Shown: positions 1-11,190, numbered from the stretch's first letter. The stretch is DNA of 64,000 nt from Anthostomella pinea (GCA_963556695.1 CAUWAG010000007.1:3348001-3412000), one strand, 5' to 3'. Program-made: numbers and translations. Notes: generated by a model not told the origin, from the letters alone.

Positions 1-200
1 AAGGACTACGTTCTCAGTCCCGACCGGGCTTGGATTTTACAGCATTCCGTTGAATCAGAGGTTTAAAGCTTCTGATCGAGTTCTCTTCGTCGGCTCGAGA
101 TCTGCGGTCTCTGACGTGGTTACGCAAGCGTTCGAGGAGCTCTAGAAGACTTTTGAGTCTTTCCGCCGTGTGGGTTGTGTCGGAGTGTTGGGTCGTATCC

Positions 201-936
201 TCAGTCTGCCCCTTCTAGTTCGTCCATAACCTTGTCATAAAACCCTAGCTTCCCATTGTGATAAGACTTCATACAGTAAGCTAAAGCCTGACATTTATTG
301 TCATTGAGGCACGCCGAGAGTACATTATCCTCCCGTTCGGCCGACTTTACCATTTGTATATAGTCTTTTCGGTCCGTCCACCGTTGCTTGTCTTCGTCGT
401 CTACCGGTTGTTGTCCTTGTCGTAATTTTCGGGCGAGTCGAACGGGACGGGCATGATGTTTAGGAAACTCGGGAATGCTACCAGCTCTAAGGAAAAGGTA
501 CATGCACCTTCCCAGTCGATGATTCCAAGAACCTTGAAACTCTCATCGACGATGATATTGTTGTGGAGGAAGTCCGCGTGACAGAGTGGAAACGGCCCAT
601 GATTCATGTGTGACAACCGACTAGCCATTGCCTCGATGCGAGAAGGGAACCTGTTGATGGCAGCAAGAACTTGTTCAGCCGGCCCCCCTTGCATCATCCG
701 TAATATCTCGGCCTTTTCACGTGGAAATCTGGCGTGCCCGGCCCAAGCCTTGAAGAATGATGTCGCTGTGCTGAACGGTCCGCCGATGTCCGGGAAGGGC
801 CGATATCGTATCCGCCATCATTACTCCTAATAATGGTCCCGATCTTAGGGAAACGCAATGATTGATTGATTGTATTTATCGTGGGTGCAGTCCCTCCATA
901 GGGCAAACCACGCCTCCCAGAGCCATTGCATCGCAA
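201..936 (-). pseudogene. Aminoglycoside phosphotransferase (APH)-like kinase, frameshifted
   Basis: This is a broken member of the fungal APH/choline-kinase-like phosphotransferase family. Reading leftward, three blocks in three frames line up as one protein: an N-terminal block with LRFPKIGTIIRSNDGGYDIGP (about 936-800), a central block starting FPDIGGPFSTATSFFKAWAG and holding the catalytic-loop signature CHADFLHNN plus the metal-binding GIIDWEGA (about 800-410), and a C-terminal block QPVDDEDKQRWTDRKDYIQM running to the stop at 201. The blocks abut directly with no room for introns, so two small indels near 800 and 405 break the frame. The original start is not visible. Substrate is unknown for fungal members. 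Either a recent pseudogene or assembly errors; pseudogene is favoured because neighbouring DNA is also decayed. Confidence 0.7.
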
Positions 937-1761
937 GGTTGTAGAGGTGTCAGTCTAGATACATTCAGATCCGCGCACGAGCCTATCCTCGCTGTACCGG
1001 TACCAACCTGGAGTGACCAGATGGTTTTAGTCAATAACTAAGCACGATTCCGTCAGAAAAACCTCCTATCCAGTAACAAAGCGACCCAGTGAACCTCAGT
1101 CCTCTGGTGTACACATCGTTCCAGTAGCCGTTCGATATATGTCGCATTGGTGGGTGAAGTAGGTATTTGTTATCTGCTGGCAAGGGAAACCACAAGGGGA
1201 AAAACCTCGCAGGAGAGGCTGTTATGGAGACAAGCTGTTTGGCTATCGGGCTCTGCGATAAGGGACCTCTCCGCTGTCGTGTGCTGGTTGTCGACTCGCA
1301 CAAACGAGAACACAACCAGGCGCATTTGACCATTGCGCCATACGGCCTTAGGGAAACGCAAAGCGGCCATTTGCACCTGCAAATAAGTTAGGGAAAAACA
1401 CTCCGCAAGACTGAGAAGATCAAGCTGACTGACGTGATATTCAGCCACCGAACGATAGAAGCTTTGGCGGTGTGCCAAAGGGATCTGGCCTTTATGCACA
1501 TCGTACCCGCCCGCGGCATCCATAGCGGTATTCCCTGGCATGTATCTCATCAAGATGAAGAAACACTAATAGGAATGTTCTCATCAACCTCATATGCGAA
1601 TACTTGGGGTACTGGAAGGGTAGATTGGGCCTTGATCAATTGCATGACGGCTACCTCGCTGCGCAACTTCGTCGAGTTTTCAACAGACCTGCGTAAGCTG
1701 ATGCGGGCCACCCATATAATTTGGTCAGAGAACTGTAGTAACCGGACGAGGTTATGTAACC
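937..1761. other. Intergenic, no gene recognised
   Basis: No convincing coding region. On the minus strand around 1340-1410 a short stretch reads LQVQMAALRFPK, resembling the N-terminal helix of the APH family, and shares the DNA string cttagggaaacgcaa with the neighbouring pseudogene. It may be a second, smaller relic of that gene. Confidence 0.3.
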
Positions 1762-1973
1762 TGTCACGGCGAGCGTACTGAGGAGCTGGGACATGGCCGG
1801 CAGCAAGCAGCTATTACTCTATTGACGAGAATATCAAGACTAGAGAGGAAAGGAAGAGAGAGAGAGATAGGTACAGCGGGAGGTTGCCCCTTTAAGGAGA
1901 TCCTCTGGTCAGATCTTTCCCTTATTGGGAAGTATCGGCTTGTCATGTGGGAAGGTTCGTGCAGGCCGTCACA
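1762..1973 (-). mobile_element. Solo LTR, family B (212 bp)
   Basis: The element starts TGTCACGGC and ends GCCGTCACA, so it has short inverted TGT...ACA termini. It is flanked by a perfect 5-bp target duplication, TAACC (1757-1761 and 1974-1978). It is the inverse copy of the elements at 19739, 60176 and 60548. A shared AG/CT-rich tract (gagagagagag) lies in the middle. No internal retrotransposon sequence adjoins it, so it is a solo LTR. Confidence 0.85.
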
Positions 1974-3855
1974 TAACCCATTGGTAGTTATGTCGAGCGG
2001 TTTGCAAGGTAAACCTTCATTGAGGCTCGAGGCTAGCTGACAGAGCTTGTTCCATTTCGTTTTCTGGATGACCTCGTGCACGGTGTTGTCTTGGCTATGT
2101 CCGTTTATTTTCCAGTTAAGCACATCGATACGTGATAGGCTTGGTGACATGGTGACGGAGTTGATTAGATGTTTGATTGAGTATGGTGGGACCCGAAAGC
2201 GATGGTGGGCCACGATGGGTATTTATATACGAGTGAGACGCTTTGACCATCACTACCACTGTGGGCCACAAAGACCATGTTGCATTTGATTCAGTAAAAT
2301 CAGGTACAATCCATCCAACGCAAGAACTCATAAGACTAGGGCTGCCTCGCAGGAGTAGACATGTTACTTATGACAACGCCCTAACTTTGATGATTTAGAC
2401 GTCCTTTGCCAGGTGATGCTCGCTAAAAGCAATCATTACTAAAGATACTGACTTCTCAATGTCAGGCAGATTTAGCTACAGCTTGAGTTGAAGCGCAAGC
2501 TCTTACATCCCCAAGCTTCAAAGCCGCCCATGATGAGTGGCCTGAGGCTTATAGCTAGCCAAAAAAATATCTCTCACGATATACCACCAAGACCAGCACA
2601 GGTATGAATCAGTTCTGCGTCCCACATTCACACTTTTCACCCCGCTTGACTTGCGTCTTGCACAAAAATGCGCAGCATTCGGTGTACGCGCTACCTGACA
2701 TAGTGATCTCCTAAAGGTATTAGATGACAAGCTATGTCTTCCGCAGAAGGGTCATCTTACCGGGCAAGAGTGTTTATTTTCGAAGGGAGTTTTGGAGGAT
2801 TGGTAGCAATCGGTTTTGGCTGTTCCGATAAGTAAATGCACAATGTTTGTTGGCTGGATCCAATACCCCGCTTACATAGTCTAATAGTAGAGTTGAGGGT
2901 GATGAGAAGTGGACACTAGATGATTGTGTAAAAACGCAGCTTTTATATTCAGATTTTCTAGAAATGCCGAGTTATGCCTCAGAAACTTGAAATAGGTGGG
3001 GGCGTTCTCTCTTATGCTCGTTGAAGATATAGGTTCCCTGTGGTTTGCTCGTGATCGTCGGTGATCCCAGCCCAAAGCGGACGTGAACATAGACGTGGGG
3101 CATTCCATCCCTCCATGCAACCAACCTAGGTTACCATTCCAGTTGGTTCAAGAATAGGCTGAATCGACTTGCGGCAAGTAATATTGGTGTGGCATGACGA
3201 GTTGCTCGCGACGCCGGGGTGTAACACTGTGAGTCGCCTAGGGCTGCTATTGGGTAGGGCCAAGCCTGGACCCTTCTACACCTAATCCAGTTGCCTTATT
3301 AGTGCACCGGAGCCCCCTGCAAGACCCGTTGCCGATGAGCCATACATCTGGCCACAACCTAGGCTGCCTAGGTGATAAGTCCCTTTCGTCACGTATTAGC
3401 GAATGCGATGCGGATTGTTTGACTGGTGCGCACACCGCGTCGTGCTGGCATGAGTCCTTCTTTAATACTGCAGATCTCAGTGCATTGTATCGAGCTGGGT
3501 GCGCTATATTGCTTCATCCCACAGCCAGTAAGCAAAGGCCACTCCGATAGTAACCAAGAAAAGAGTAGCAAGAACAACTGCGTAGATATATACATACGCA
3601 TGCCTCACGACCGGCGAGAGCATCCTCCAGCAATTGCACTTGAAAGTGGTGCGCAACGAGGTTGAGGTCGCGCGTAAGAAACGCTGCCGCTACGAGGGCA
3701 ACACCATCGCCTACCTGACCACGATGCAACGGTTTATGTCGTAGACCAAGAAAGCTGCTCGCTGAGGCGCCGCCAGCAGACCCGCATGCCTTCGAGCCCC
3801 TAGACATGCCGCCCTGTCGCGCCTAATCATTCCTCCACTTGTGCATTAGTCCAAC
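1974..3855. other. Intergenic, no gene recognised
   Basis: About 1.9 kb of mixed composition. Short open frames exist on both strands but none shows a recognisable domain, signal peptide or splice-supported continuation. Around 3630-3725 the plus strand reads briefly as a basic helical peptide (VARKKRCRYEGN), possibly an upstream piece of the decayed gene that follows. Confidence 0.4.
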
Positions 3856-4347
3856 ATGACCCCAATGTCCGTGCGCAGACCCTCTCAAGCCCTTTGTTAT
3901 TTGCATGTCTGCAGTATCTTTTCATCATCCCCATTCTTGTTCTTGCCGACTACCAACCTCTTTTTCCATGAAGCAAATGAGACGTTTGATTGGCTCCAGC
4001 TCTTTATGGACGACGAGATCTTGAGACTACGACGCCTACTTCAGGTTAAGCAACGCCAACGCAAGGAAGCCGGTAAACAATGCGAGGAGGCCGACCGACA
4101 ACGCGCGGATGCCAAAGACCGCTTATTGACTAAACAACTCCAGCATGAAGATGAGCAGAAGCGTCGCGAAAGGGCCAAAGAACGCGCCAAGAAATCACTG
4201 CCACAAACAATTCAATAATACCTCGAGGCCTGCCACTGGCTAAGTCTTGCCATTCAGCCAGTCACCGACCGCTCTTTAACTACACAAAGCAAAACAACCA
4301 ACCCGACAAGACAAATCTATCCCAGGAGGATTTTCCTATAAGACAAC
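3856..4347 (+). pseudogene. Truncated fungal coiled-coil hypothetical gene with in-frame stop
   Basis: An open frame of 120 codons ends at TAA 4216-4218. Its second half is a charged helix beginning MDDEILRLRRLLQ with many R/E/K/Q residues. The same frame stays open past the stop and reads YLEACHWLSLAIQPVTDRSL then TTQSKTTNPTRQIYPRRIF, to a stop near 4345. From memory this matches the conserved core of a widespread fungal hypothetical family (charged N-terminus, then a LEACH..L..AI..VTDRSLTT..TTNP..RIYPRRI stretch). The internal TAA would therefore be a nonsense mutation, consistent with a C-to-T change in CAA. A solo LTR is inserted 36 bp downstream. The real start could be MDDEIL (about 4006) rather than 3856. 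Function unknown. Confidence 0.5.
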
Positions 4348-4383
4348 TTCGCAACGAATAAAAAAGTGTTCAGCATTAGCTCT

Positions 4384-4556
4384 TGTCAGATGTGAGCCAA
4401 TCGTCAGAGTGAAGTGTGTGTGTGTATTTCATCTGTTTAGAGTGTCCTTGTGCGACCGTGGCAGTTTTGTGCCAGAGGGGGCTGGATCGGGACGGAACAA
4501 CTAGGTTCCGTTGTCTACCTGTCAAAGTGCCTTCTAGGCGTACCTTTAATCCAACA
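4384..4556 (+). mobile_element. Solo LTR, family A (173 bp)
   Basis: Begins TGTCAGATGTGAGCC and ends TTTAATCCAACA. A perfect 5-bp target duplication, GCTCT, is present at 4379-4383 and 4557-4561. Related copies lie at 8114 and 46393 in the same orientation. No internal element sequence is attached. Confidence 0.88.
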
Positions 4557-5187
4557 GCTCTCAACCGGATCTTCATTTTCCACACAACCTATCTTTCTAT
4601 CCCTGATTTAACTAAAATACGTTAGATCTTTAATTCGGCCTATTAATAGTAGGCTAGGCTTAAAAGATTTTAAATATAACACTGTTAAAAACGCTATAAA
4701 AAGATGTTTAAAAGGGCTTATTAAAATAAAGCATTATAATCTCGTTTTAATTATAAGAAGCCGTTATATTTAAAAGCTATCTAAACCTCGGCGATATAAA
4801 AGACTTTATATTAACACTTTTAAAGCCTATGTTTATTAATAATAACAACATTAGCGCTAAAATACTAGCTTTAAAGTAAACTCTTTAATGTAAAGTAAAA
4901 AAAAACTGATTAAACAAACTAGTTTTACTTATACAAAACCTTATAAAGCCGAAACATTTTCATTGTAGCTGTAAGATTCTAGAAGGATCACAAGCCTTGG
5001 GGGTGTGAGCGGTCGCTGCAAATATTGTTGTCATTCTCAAATATACTTGGTAGGGCTAAACTACAGCTAAATACCATACTGCACCATGCCAGGGTGGATT
5101 CACTGGTCACCTAGCAGCCCCTTAGCGGGTACTGCACCTAAGGGCACTATATCTTGGATCTAACATCTGACAGTAACTATTATATAT

Positions 5188-5382
5188 TGTGACGGTCTAA
5201 TACCTGTATCCACCTGGTTGAATGCTGAGTCATCAGGTCACGTGTAGATTAGATAAAGAAGGACACCACAATATGTGCTGCAGCCATTCGGGTGTACACA
5301 CACCTAGATTCCTTTCCTTTCTCACCTTCTTATTTTTGGAATACCACAGTTTTTCCAGCACAACGCCGCAGGCATCGTGACA
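5188..5382 (+). mobile_element. Solo LTR, family C copy 1 (195 bp)
   Basis: Begins TGTGACGGTCTAATACC and ends GGCATCGTGACA; nearly identical in its core to the copy at 5848. Flanks are TATAT and AATAC, so no target duplication is visible. It may have decayed in this AT-rich setting. Confidence 0.7.
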
Positions 5383-5564
5383 AATACAAGCACTTATATA
5401 AGCTTATTTAAAACGAAATAGTTATAAGTCCAAAGTTAACAATCTAGTCCAAGTGGGATATAATTTATAAATATAATAACGGCTTTGCTTTTGCGTTAAA
5501 AACCTTGGTTGTTACTGTCGTTATTTAGCTCTTTTTATTTGTAATTAATAAAGGTAATTAATAG

Positions 5565-5566
<2 letters not shown>

Positions 5567-5595
<29 letters not shown>
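5567..5595. repeat. (AT)n microsatellite
   Basis: An uninterrupted run of alternating A and T, about 14 dinucleotide units, within the AT-rich block. Confidence 0.95.
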
Positions 5596-5598
<3 letters not shown>

Positions 5599-5847
5599 GC
5601 ATTTATTTTCTTTTTTATTTTAAATAATCTTATTATTGTATATTATTTAATATATATACTTAACTTAAACGTTATAAACGGTGATAAAACAAGGTTGTAT
5701 TGTACGGATATTACTTAAGTTTTACCTTTATATTATAAGCTGTTAGCGCGGAACCGCTCGGAGCGTTTTAATATAATATAGCCGTAGGTTTTAATTTTTA
5801 AGCCGTTAAAGATATTTTCGTAACGGTACGTAAAAAAAGCGCAGCAC

Positions 5848-6042
5848 TGTGACGGTGTACAGCTTTATTTACCTGGTTAGATGCTGAGTCATCAGGTCAC
5901 GTGTAGATTAGATGAGAAAGGACACAACTATATGTGCTGCAGCCATTTGGGTGCACGCACACCTGGATTCCTTTCCTTCCTCACCTTATTATTTTGGGAA
6001 TACAATACCAGATTCTACCAAAACGCCGCAGGCATCGTGACA
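5848..6042 (+). mobile_element. Solo LTR, family C copy 2 (195 bp)
   Basis: Begins TGTGACGGTGTACAGC and ends GGCATCGTGACA. A perfect 5-bp target duplication, AGCAC, lies at 5843-5847 and 6043-6047, so this is an independent insertion and not the 3' LTR of an element starting at 5188. Confidence 0.85.
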
Positions 6043-6561
6043 AGCACCTTATATAAGCTTTAACGTTCAAGGAGGTTTTCAAGGTTGTCGATTAAAACCT
6101 GCTTGAGCTGTAAGTACCTAGGTAGTAATATTAAACGTTAAAGTAAAAACGATAATAATAGCAGGAACAACGATCAACGTGCTTATTTTTTTCACTTCAA
6201 CCTAATTTAACTGTTTTAATAAAAATATAACCACGTTAAAACCTTAGCTTTTTAATAAGAAGTAAAGCCAAAAGTAATAATTAACAGGCTAAGTAATAAA
6301 ACCGAAAATATAAGATCGACCATTTTACATTTAATAATATCTTTCAAAGTTAGCGTATAATAAGTAAGTAAAGAACACTTGTTTTAATTACCTTTTTGAT
6401 AAGCAAAAACATATTAATCTGTTAAATTTTCTTGATCTTATTCATAATTAACTTGTTAAAAGCCGCGGTTTTAACGTAAACTACGTGCTTTTTTATCTAA
6501 GTAAATCTTTTAGTACGCTTTATAAGGTACGGCTTTTATTACACGGTTATACCTTCGTAGT

Positions 6562-6819
6562 TGTGATGGTATGGTCACCCGTATAGTCACCCATACCACC
6601 AGATCTCCAAGCCACTCACGTGCATTGGTCACGTGAGCGGAACGACTGTTGATCTGCCAGCCACTAGGGCAACGGATAGTGGTGCGTGCACACAGATCAT
6701 ATCCCCCACCAGAATTGGCTGGTGGGCTCGATCTCTTCTTCCCTCCTCATCAAGAGATTTTTATACGTGGATAGTGTATACAGTGCTCTTACGTCCTATC
6801 CTATATTTAGAACGTAACA
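6562..6819. mobile_element. Solo LTR, family F (258 bp, single copy here)
   Basis: A GC-balanced island inside the AT-rich block that begins TGTGATGGTATGG and ends AACGTAACA. It is bounded by a perfect 5-bp duplication, GTAGT, at 6557-6561 and 6820-6824. Size, TGT...ACA ends and 5-bp duplication fit a solo LTR; no second copy was found in the window. Confidence 0.75.
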
Positions 6820-6951
6820 GTAGTTAAAGAAATAAAAGCATCAAACTTCAAACGCTTATAATATAAAAGCAAGGTATATAACCGACTGCAGCTTATTTGA
6901 AAAATATACGTTTTATACATCTTAATACAATAAACCTAGCTTTTTTGTATT

Positions 6952-7463
6952 TGTTACAAACCAATAAACAGTGCGGCCTGGTAACAGGCCAAGAGGAGAC
7001 AATTGGAAACAGGTTGACCAGTGAGTGGGGTGCCGACCAGTGGAGAAATCGGAGCAACGGTACATAGATCACGGGACCAGCAGAACCTGGGCCACGTGAC
7101 TAAGAATATGGATCACTGGATCATCATGGTGAGCCAGTGAGCAGGATCACCTTGCATCACTGGTGATCTAGGGTGAGCCACCTAATCAGTAAGAGAGAGA
7201 TTGGATATATAAGGATATATATTTCTTAGTTAAATAGATAGACAGTCTCTACCTCAGTGATCAATTTAAGCATCTTAGCCAACCCTAAGGTGAGAGAAAT
7301 CTCCTGACGACTCAACTATTTAGTGATCCCCCGGATCAGATCAAGCCCTAGCATCTGAGTGTCTTCTAGTTGAAAGAAACCTCTATCGTCCATTGTATTG
7401 ACTTACCTCAAAACATAAACCCTATAGAATCCTTTAGCCTTATAGGTTAGACGGTTCGTCACA
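6952..7463 (-). mobile_element. Solo LTR, family D copy 1 (512 bp)
   Basis: Plus-strand ends are TGTTACAAACC and GGTTCGTCACA, imperfect inverted termini. A perfect 5-bp duplication, GTATT, lies at 6947-6951 and 7464-7468. The reverse complement aligns along its length with 18077-18569. Confidence 0.87.
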
Positions 7464-8113
7464 GTATTTTTATAATAGCGGTATATTTAAACACTTCTTA
7501 TTTTTTAATTAGGTTAAACAGCTATTATTTAACTATATTGAGTAAATTGATTAAGCCGATAATTTATTAGCGGTTATTTAAGCTTAAATAATACTATATA
7601 AATCAAGCGTTTTTAGGGGGTTGTAGAACTACGAAATATATTATAATATAAGTAAAGTAGATGCCTTATAGTCGTAAATTTTAAAAAGGTATAACTTTTT
7701 TACTGTTGACGGCTCGATTTAATTAATATTAATAAGCAGGTATAAAAAAAGAAATAAATAAACAAGGGTTAAAAAACCAAAACCCCGTTTATATCAAAGC
7801 TTTATTTGATTCTAACAAACATATGTGAATAGATTAATAAAAGGTAAAATGCCGGCTATATATTATAAATAATAAGCATTTACATTAAAATACGTTTCGC
7901 CTTTTAGCTTATAATGTTAAAAGCTTTATTTATATTGTGTTGGATGGAGTGGTGCAGGTGGTGTGGCTGAAGGTGGTCTGTGCGCGGACCAGGTGGATTT
8001 TGGGTAGTTTCAGCGCCCTGAGAACGGTCAATTAGCGAAGGTTGCACCACAGCTCTAGCGCTACGTTAGCTAGACGCGTTGTAACTGTACTTAAGTGTAA
8101 ATCTGTCTGCAAT

Positions 8114-8292
8114 TGTCAGATTTAAGCCAATTATGAGAGTGAAGTGTGTGTGTGTGTGTGTATTCTGTCTGTTTAGAGTGTCTCTGTACGACCCTAGCAG
8201 TTTTGTGCCAGAGGGATCTGGATTGGGACGGAACAACTAGGTTCCGGTGTCTACCTATCAAGGTGCCCTCTGAACTCACCTTTAATCTAACA
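8114..8292 (+). mobile_element. Solo LTR, family A (179 bp)
   Basis: Begins TGTCAGATTTAAGCC, contains an expanded (GT)n run, and ends TTTAATCTAACA. A perfect 5-bp duplication, GCAAT, lies at 8109-8113 and 8293-8297. Compared with the 4384 and 46393 copies it shows several C-to-T/G-to-A type differences. Confidence 0.88.
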
Positions 8293-9577
8293 GCAATAGG
8301 TAGTTACAAAACCACGAACGAACGTACCACTAATACTTCCGTATATGAATTCTCACATATCGTTATTACTGAATACATAGATGGTGATTGATGCTATTGA
8401 TTGTTCTGCTCTTTATGCAGAGATTGATCATCTATCTTCTTGGTGAGTCAGATGCCTTATGCATCTTTGCCTCACTGGAGATCTTCTGGTGTCTATCTCC
8501 GGCTCCTATTCAACAGTTATTTACGTTTTTTTAAACGTAATTATAAAAGTTATTAAAGGCGTTAATAGGAAGTGGTTTTAACTTGTTAACTGAAAAATCG
8601 AATTACCGTTTCTTTGCTTACCCCGGCCCGAGGTTATAGGCCGGGATACTGTGTAAATGACCGTCTTAACAAAAGGATTTCTTGCGTGGCTTAACTGCCT
8701 ACAGTCCAATGCCCAAAGTCGTCAAGTTGAGAGAACTAGGTATGGAGCCACAGACAGATGACCCCTAGGACGCGTCATGACATTCAAGTTACAGCGATGT
8801 CTGATGGAGTGGCAGAGGAAGATGGGCATTCATTGAAGCCGAGCGACGTGTTCATCTTGCTGTGAGAAGTTATTAACCAGAAGGGAAACGCCTAGTCAAA
8901 GAAGTAAGGCAGATCATGCCCACCTACTTATTTTATCCGTGCAACAGTACATCCATCGTATTTCAACTTGTAGAAATCCCTGACATGCAAAACTTAAGAA
9001 GTCATCTGCCAGCGTTGTCAGCTGTGGCCCTGTGGGCCTCTGGTCAGCCCTACCCCACGGAATCCCTGTGATCCCGCAGCTAGCGTCGACGCCAGCTCCA
9101 TCTTAGTATCTTACCTCGGTTGTAAGATACTGATAGACCGCATTTGGCGATTCCCCCCTTAGAACGACATCGCTTAAGCCGATTCTCCAGAGCAGCTGCA
9201 CTTCTGACGTTGTTCCGCAGCTCCCGTGGGGATCGTGCAGCAGGTGGTGCAGCAGGTGGGTGCAAGTGGTGGGGTCATCCGTTAGAGTTCGGAAACGCCA
9301 ACATTCAGTCGTCATTCCTCGCAACCTCATTCGCAACCCCTTCTTCTTATATGTACTGCCTCGCTGAGCAGGCAGCTGTAATACGTCCTAGAGTCTCGAA
9401 CGCGTTCCATCCCCCTTTATCTTGTTTCCGTCGCACCTAAGATACGACCTCTTTGTTAACCGAAGAGACACCAAGCCGAACTCGACCCTCGATATCCTGC
9501 TTACAGTCACCGACCGGCCGGCTTCTTCGAAACCCTCCCTTCATTTTTACCGTACAGTCTGGGAACCAACCGCCGTC
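8293..9577. other. Intergenic, no gene; upstream region of the TB2/DP1 gene
   Basis: The left part (to about 8600) is still AT-rich. A perfect 7-bp stem (CCCGGCC...GGCCGGG, 8622-8645) with a 10-nt loop lies near its end. From about 8900 composition becomes normal, and the last several hundred bases presumably hold the promoter and 5' leader of the gene starting at 9578. No coding region recognised. Confidence 0.4.
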
Positions 9578-10762
9578 ATGTTCAACATCATAGCTCATTT
9601 CTTCTCGTATGTGAAACCACCCTCAACTACCCCGCGCGGCCCATTACAACAGCAGCACCAGCAGCCATGACAGATCGCAAACTGACCGCGCAATCGCACC
9701 GCGCACAGCTCCATCGCCTCCTTCCTCTTCCCCCTCTTCGCCTCCTACAAAGCGCTCAAGACGTCCGACCCGGCCCAGCTCACACCATGGCTCATGTACT
9801 GGTCCGTCTTCATGTGCGTGCTCCTCGTCGAGTCCTGGACCGACTTCATCCTAGTCTGGGTGCCCTTCTACTCGTGGATGCGCCTCGCCTTCCTGCTATG
9901 GCTGGTCCTGCCCTCGACCCAAGGCGCCCGCAAGCTGTACGAAGGGTACCTGCACCCATACCTCGAGGAGAACGAGCTGGCCATCGAGGACTTCATCGCG
10001 AGGGGCCACGACCGACTCAAAGCCGCCGGCTTGTCCTGGCTCAAGCGCTTCATCGAGTATGTGCGAACACAGGTGTTTAACATGCAGCCCAGCCAGACCC
10101 GCGACGATGAGACCAGGGCCAGTGCCGCACCCCAGGGCTATACACAGGCATTGCTGGCTAGGTTCAGCGTGCCGGCTGCTCGGTGGGCTGCTAGTAGTAA
10201 CGCCGTGGGTGGCGGCCACGACTTCTATAACATGCTGGCGGGTGCCGTCAGTGCCGCCGCTACTGCTGGGGGCGGTGGTGCGGGCTCCGTGACCACGTCG
10301 TCGAACAACATGGCGGCTAGTGGGACTCTGATACCAGAGAATATCGGTAGCGCAACTGAAAAGATGAGCTTCATCACGGCGCAGAAAGAGAGATTGGCCT
10401 TCCTGATGGGCACACTCGACCAGGAGGCGCAGCAGCTGGAGAAGGACGAAGCGGATCGCAAGATCGTAGAGCAGGCGCAGAAAGAGCTGCGACCGGTCGA
10501 CATGAATCTGGACGGGCAGGAGAGCGGTTCTCGATCGCGGCCGACGAGCGGCCACAGTGCACAGAGCGGACTTAGCAAGAGCCGTAGCGAGGTTGACTTT
10601 GAGAAGATCGACGCAGAGAGCGGAGCCGAAGACAACGCGGGCGAACTCCGCAGACGTGCAGCCGCTGCCGCTGACGAGACTCCTGGTGCTGAACGTTCGG
10701 GCTGGAACATTCCTTTCTGGGGCGCCGTGGGCGGCTCCAAGACCACAGGGTATCAGGAGTGA
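9578..10762 (+). CDS. TB2/DP1/HVA22 family membrane protein (REEP/Yop1-like), two exons
   Basis: Exon 1 is 9578-9606, an intron of 102 bp follows (gtatgt...ctgac...cag, 9607-9708), and exon 2 is 9709-10762, giving 360 residues. The join restores a smooth N-terminus, MFNIIAHFFS then SIASFLFPLFASYKALKTSD, typical of the family. The TB2/DP1/HVA22 domain occupies about residues 5-110, with hairpin membrane segments and the signature VESWTDFILVWVPFYSW. Family members shape tubular ER. The C-terminal two thirds is low-complexity and hydrophilic, with a charged helix around residues 225-265 and a serine-rich tail; this makes it the long fungal paralogue rather than the roughly 170-residue Yop1 itself. 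Start chosen because the first exon supplies the expected hydrophobic start. Confidence 0.9.
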
Positions 10763-11190
10763 ACGAACTCAGGACACGATAAAGGCAGCAAAGGGTTTGT
10801 ACGGAGTTTTTGGGTTTGGAGGTATATGGTCCGGCTGGCGTTCCGCGATGGTTTAGTGGTGATCAACCGGGTCTGGTGTGGGTGGAGGCTCACACACGGT
10901 AGTCTAGAGCATGGAATCTGGAGTTGGAAGTGCCGCGCAAACTGTACTGGGTCAAAGACGATTGGAGCCCTGACGAGTATTGTATAGTAAGCCCGGCATT
11001 GTCTATTCGCGCTCGCCTGGCCATGTTCTATATGTGACAAAGTAGAACCGTATATATGCGGTGACAGCGCCAGCACCTGCCGCCACCTCTCCTGAATCTT
11101 TGTACAGTTGGGTATCTCCCACCTCTTCTTCGTCCAATTCCACACCTATCGTACACGGCCGCATTCGACACTGTCCGCCTCCGCCCACGT

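Larger units (their letters stand above)
4620..8113. other. AT-rich, gene-free block (RIP-decayed transposon relics)
   Basis: Apart from the embedded LTRs, the sequence is dominated by TA, TTA and ATAA words, has no long open frames and contrasts sharply with the GC-balanced flanks. This is what repeat-induced point mutation (C-to-T, preferring CpA) leaves behind in ascomycete transposons. The ancestral elements cannot be identified by eye. Several GC-balanced islands (5188, 5848, 6562, 6952) are later solo-LTR insertions; GC-richer stretches at about 4970-5175 and 7936-8113 remain unassigned. Confidence 0.75.

Noticed and set aside
5188..6042. An intact short retrotransposon with family-C LTRs at both ends
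   Set aside because: The right LTR has its own AGCAC duplication on both sides and the outer flanks do not match, so the LTRs are separate insertions.
9868..10746. Minus-strand open frames of 170-220 codons over the TB2/DP1 gene
   Set aside because: Fully antisense to a well-supported gene and compositionally typical of shadow frames.
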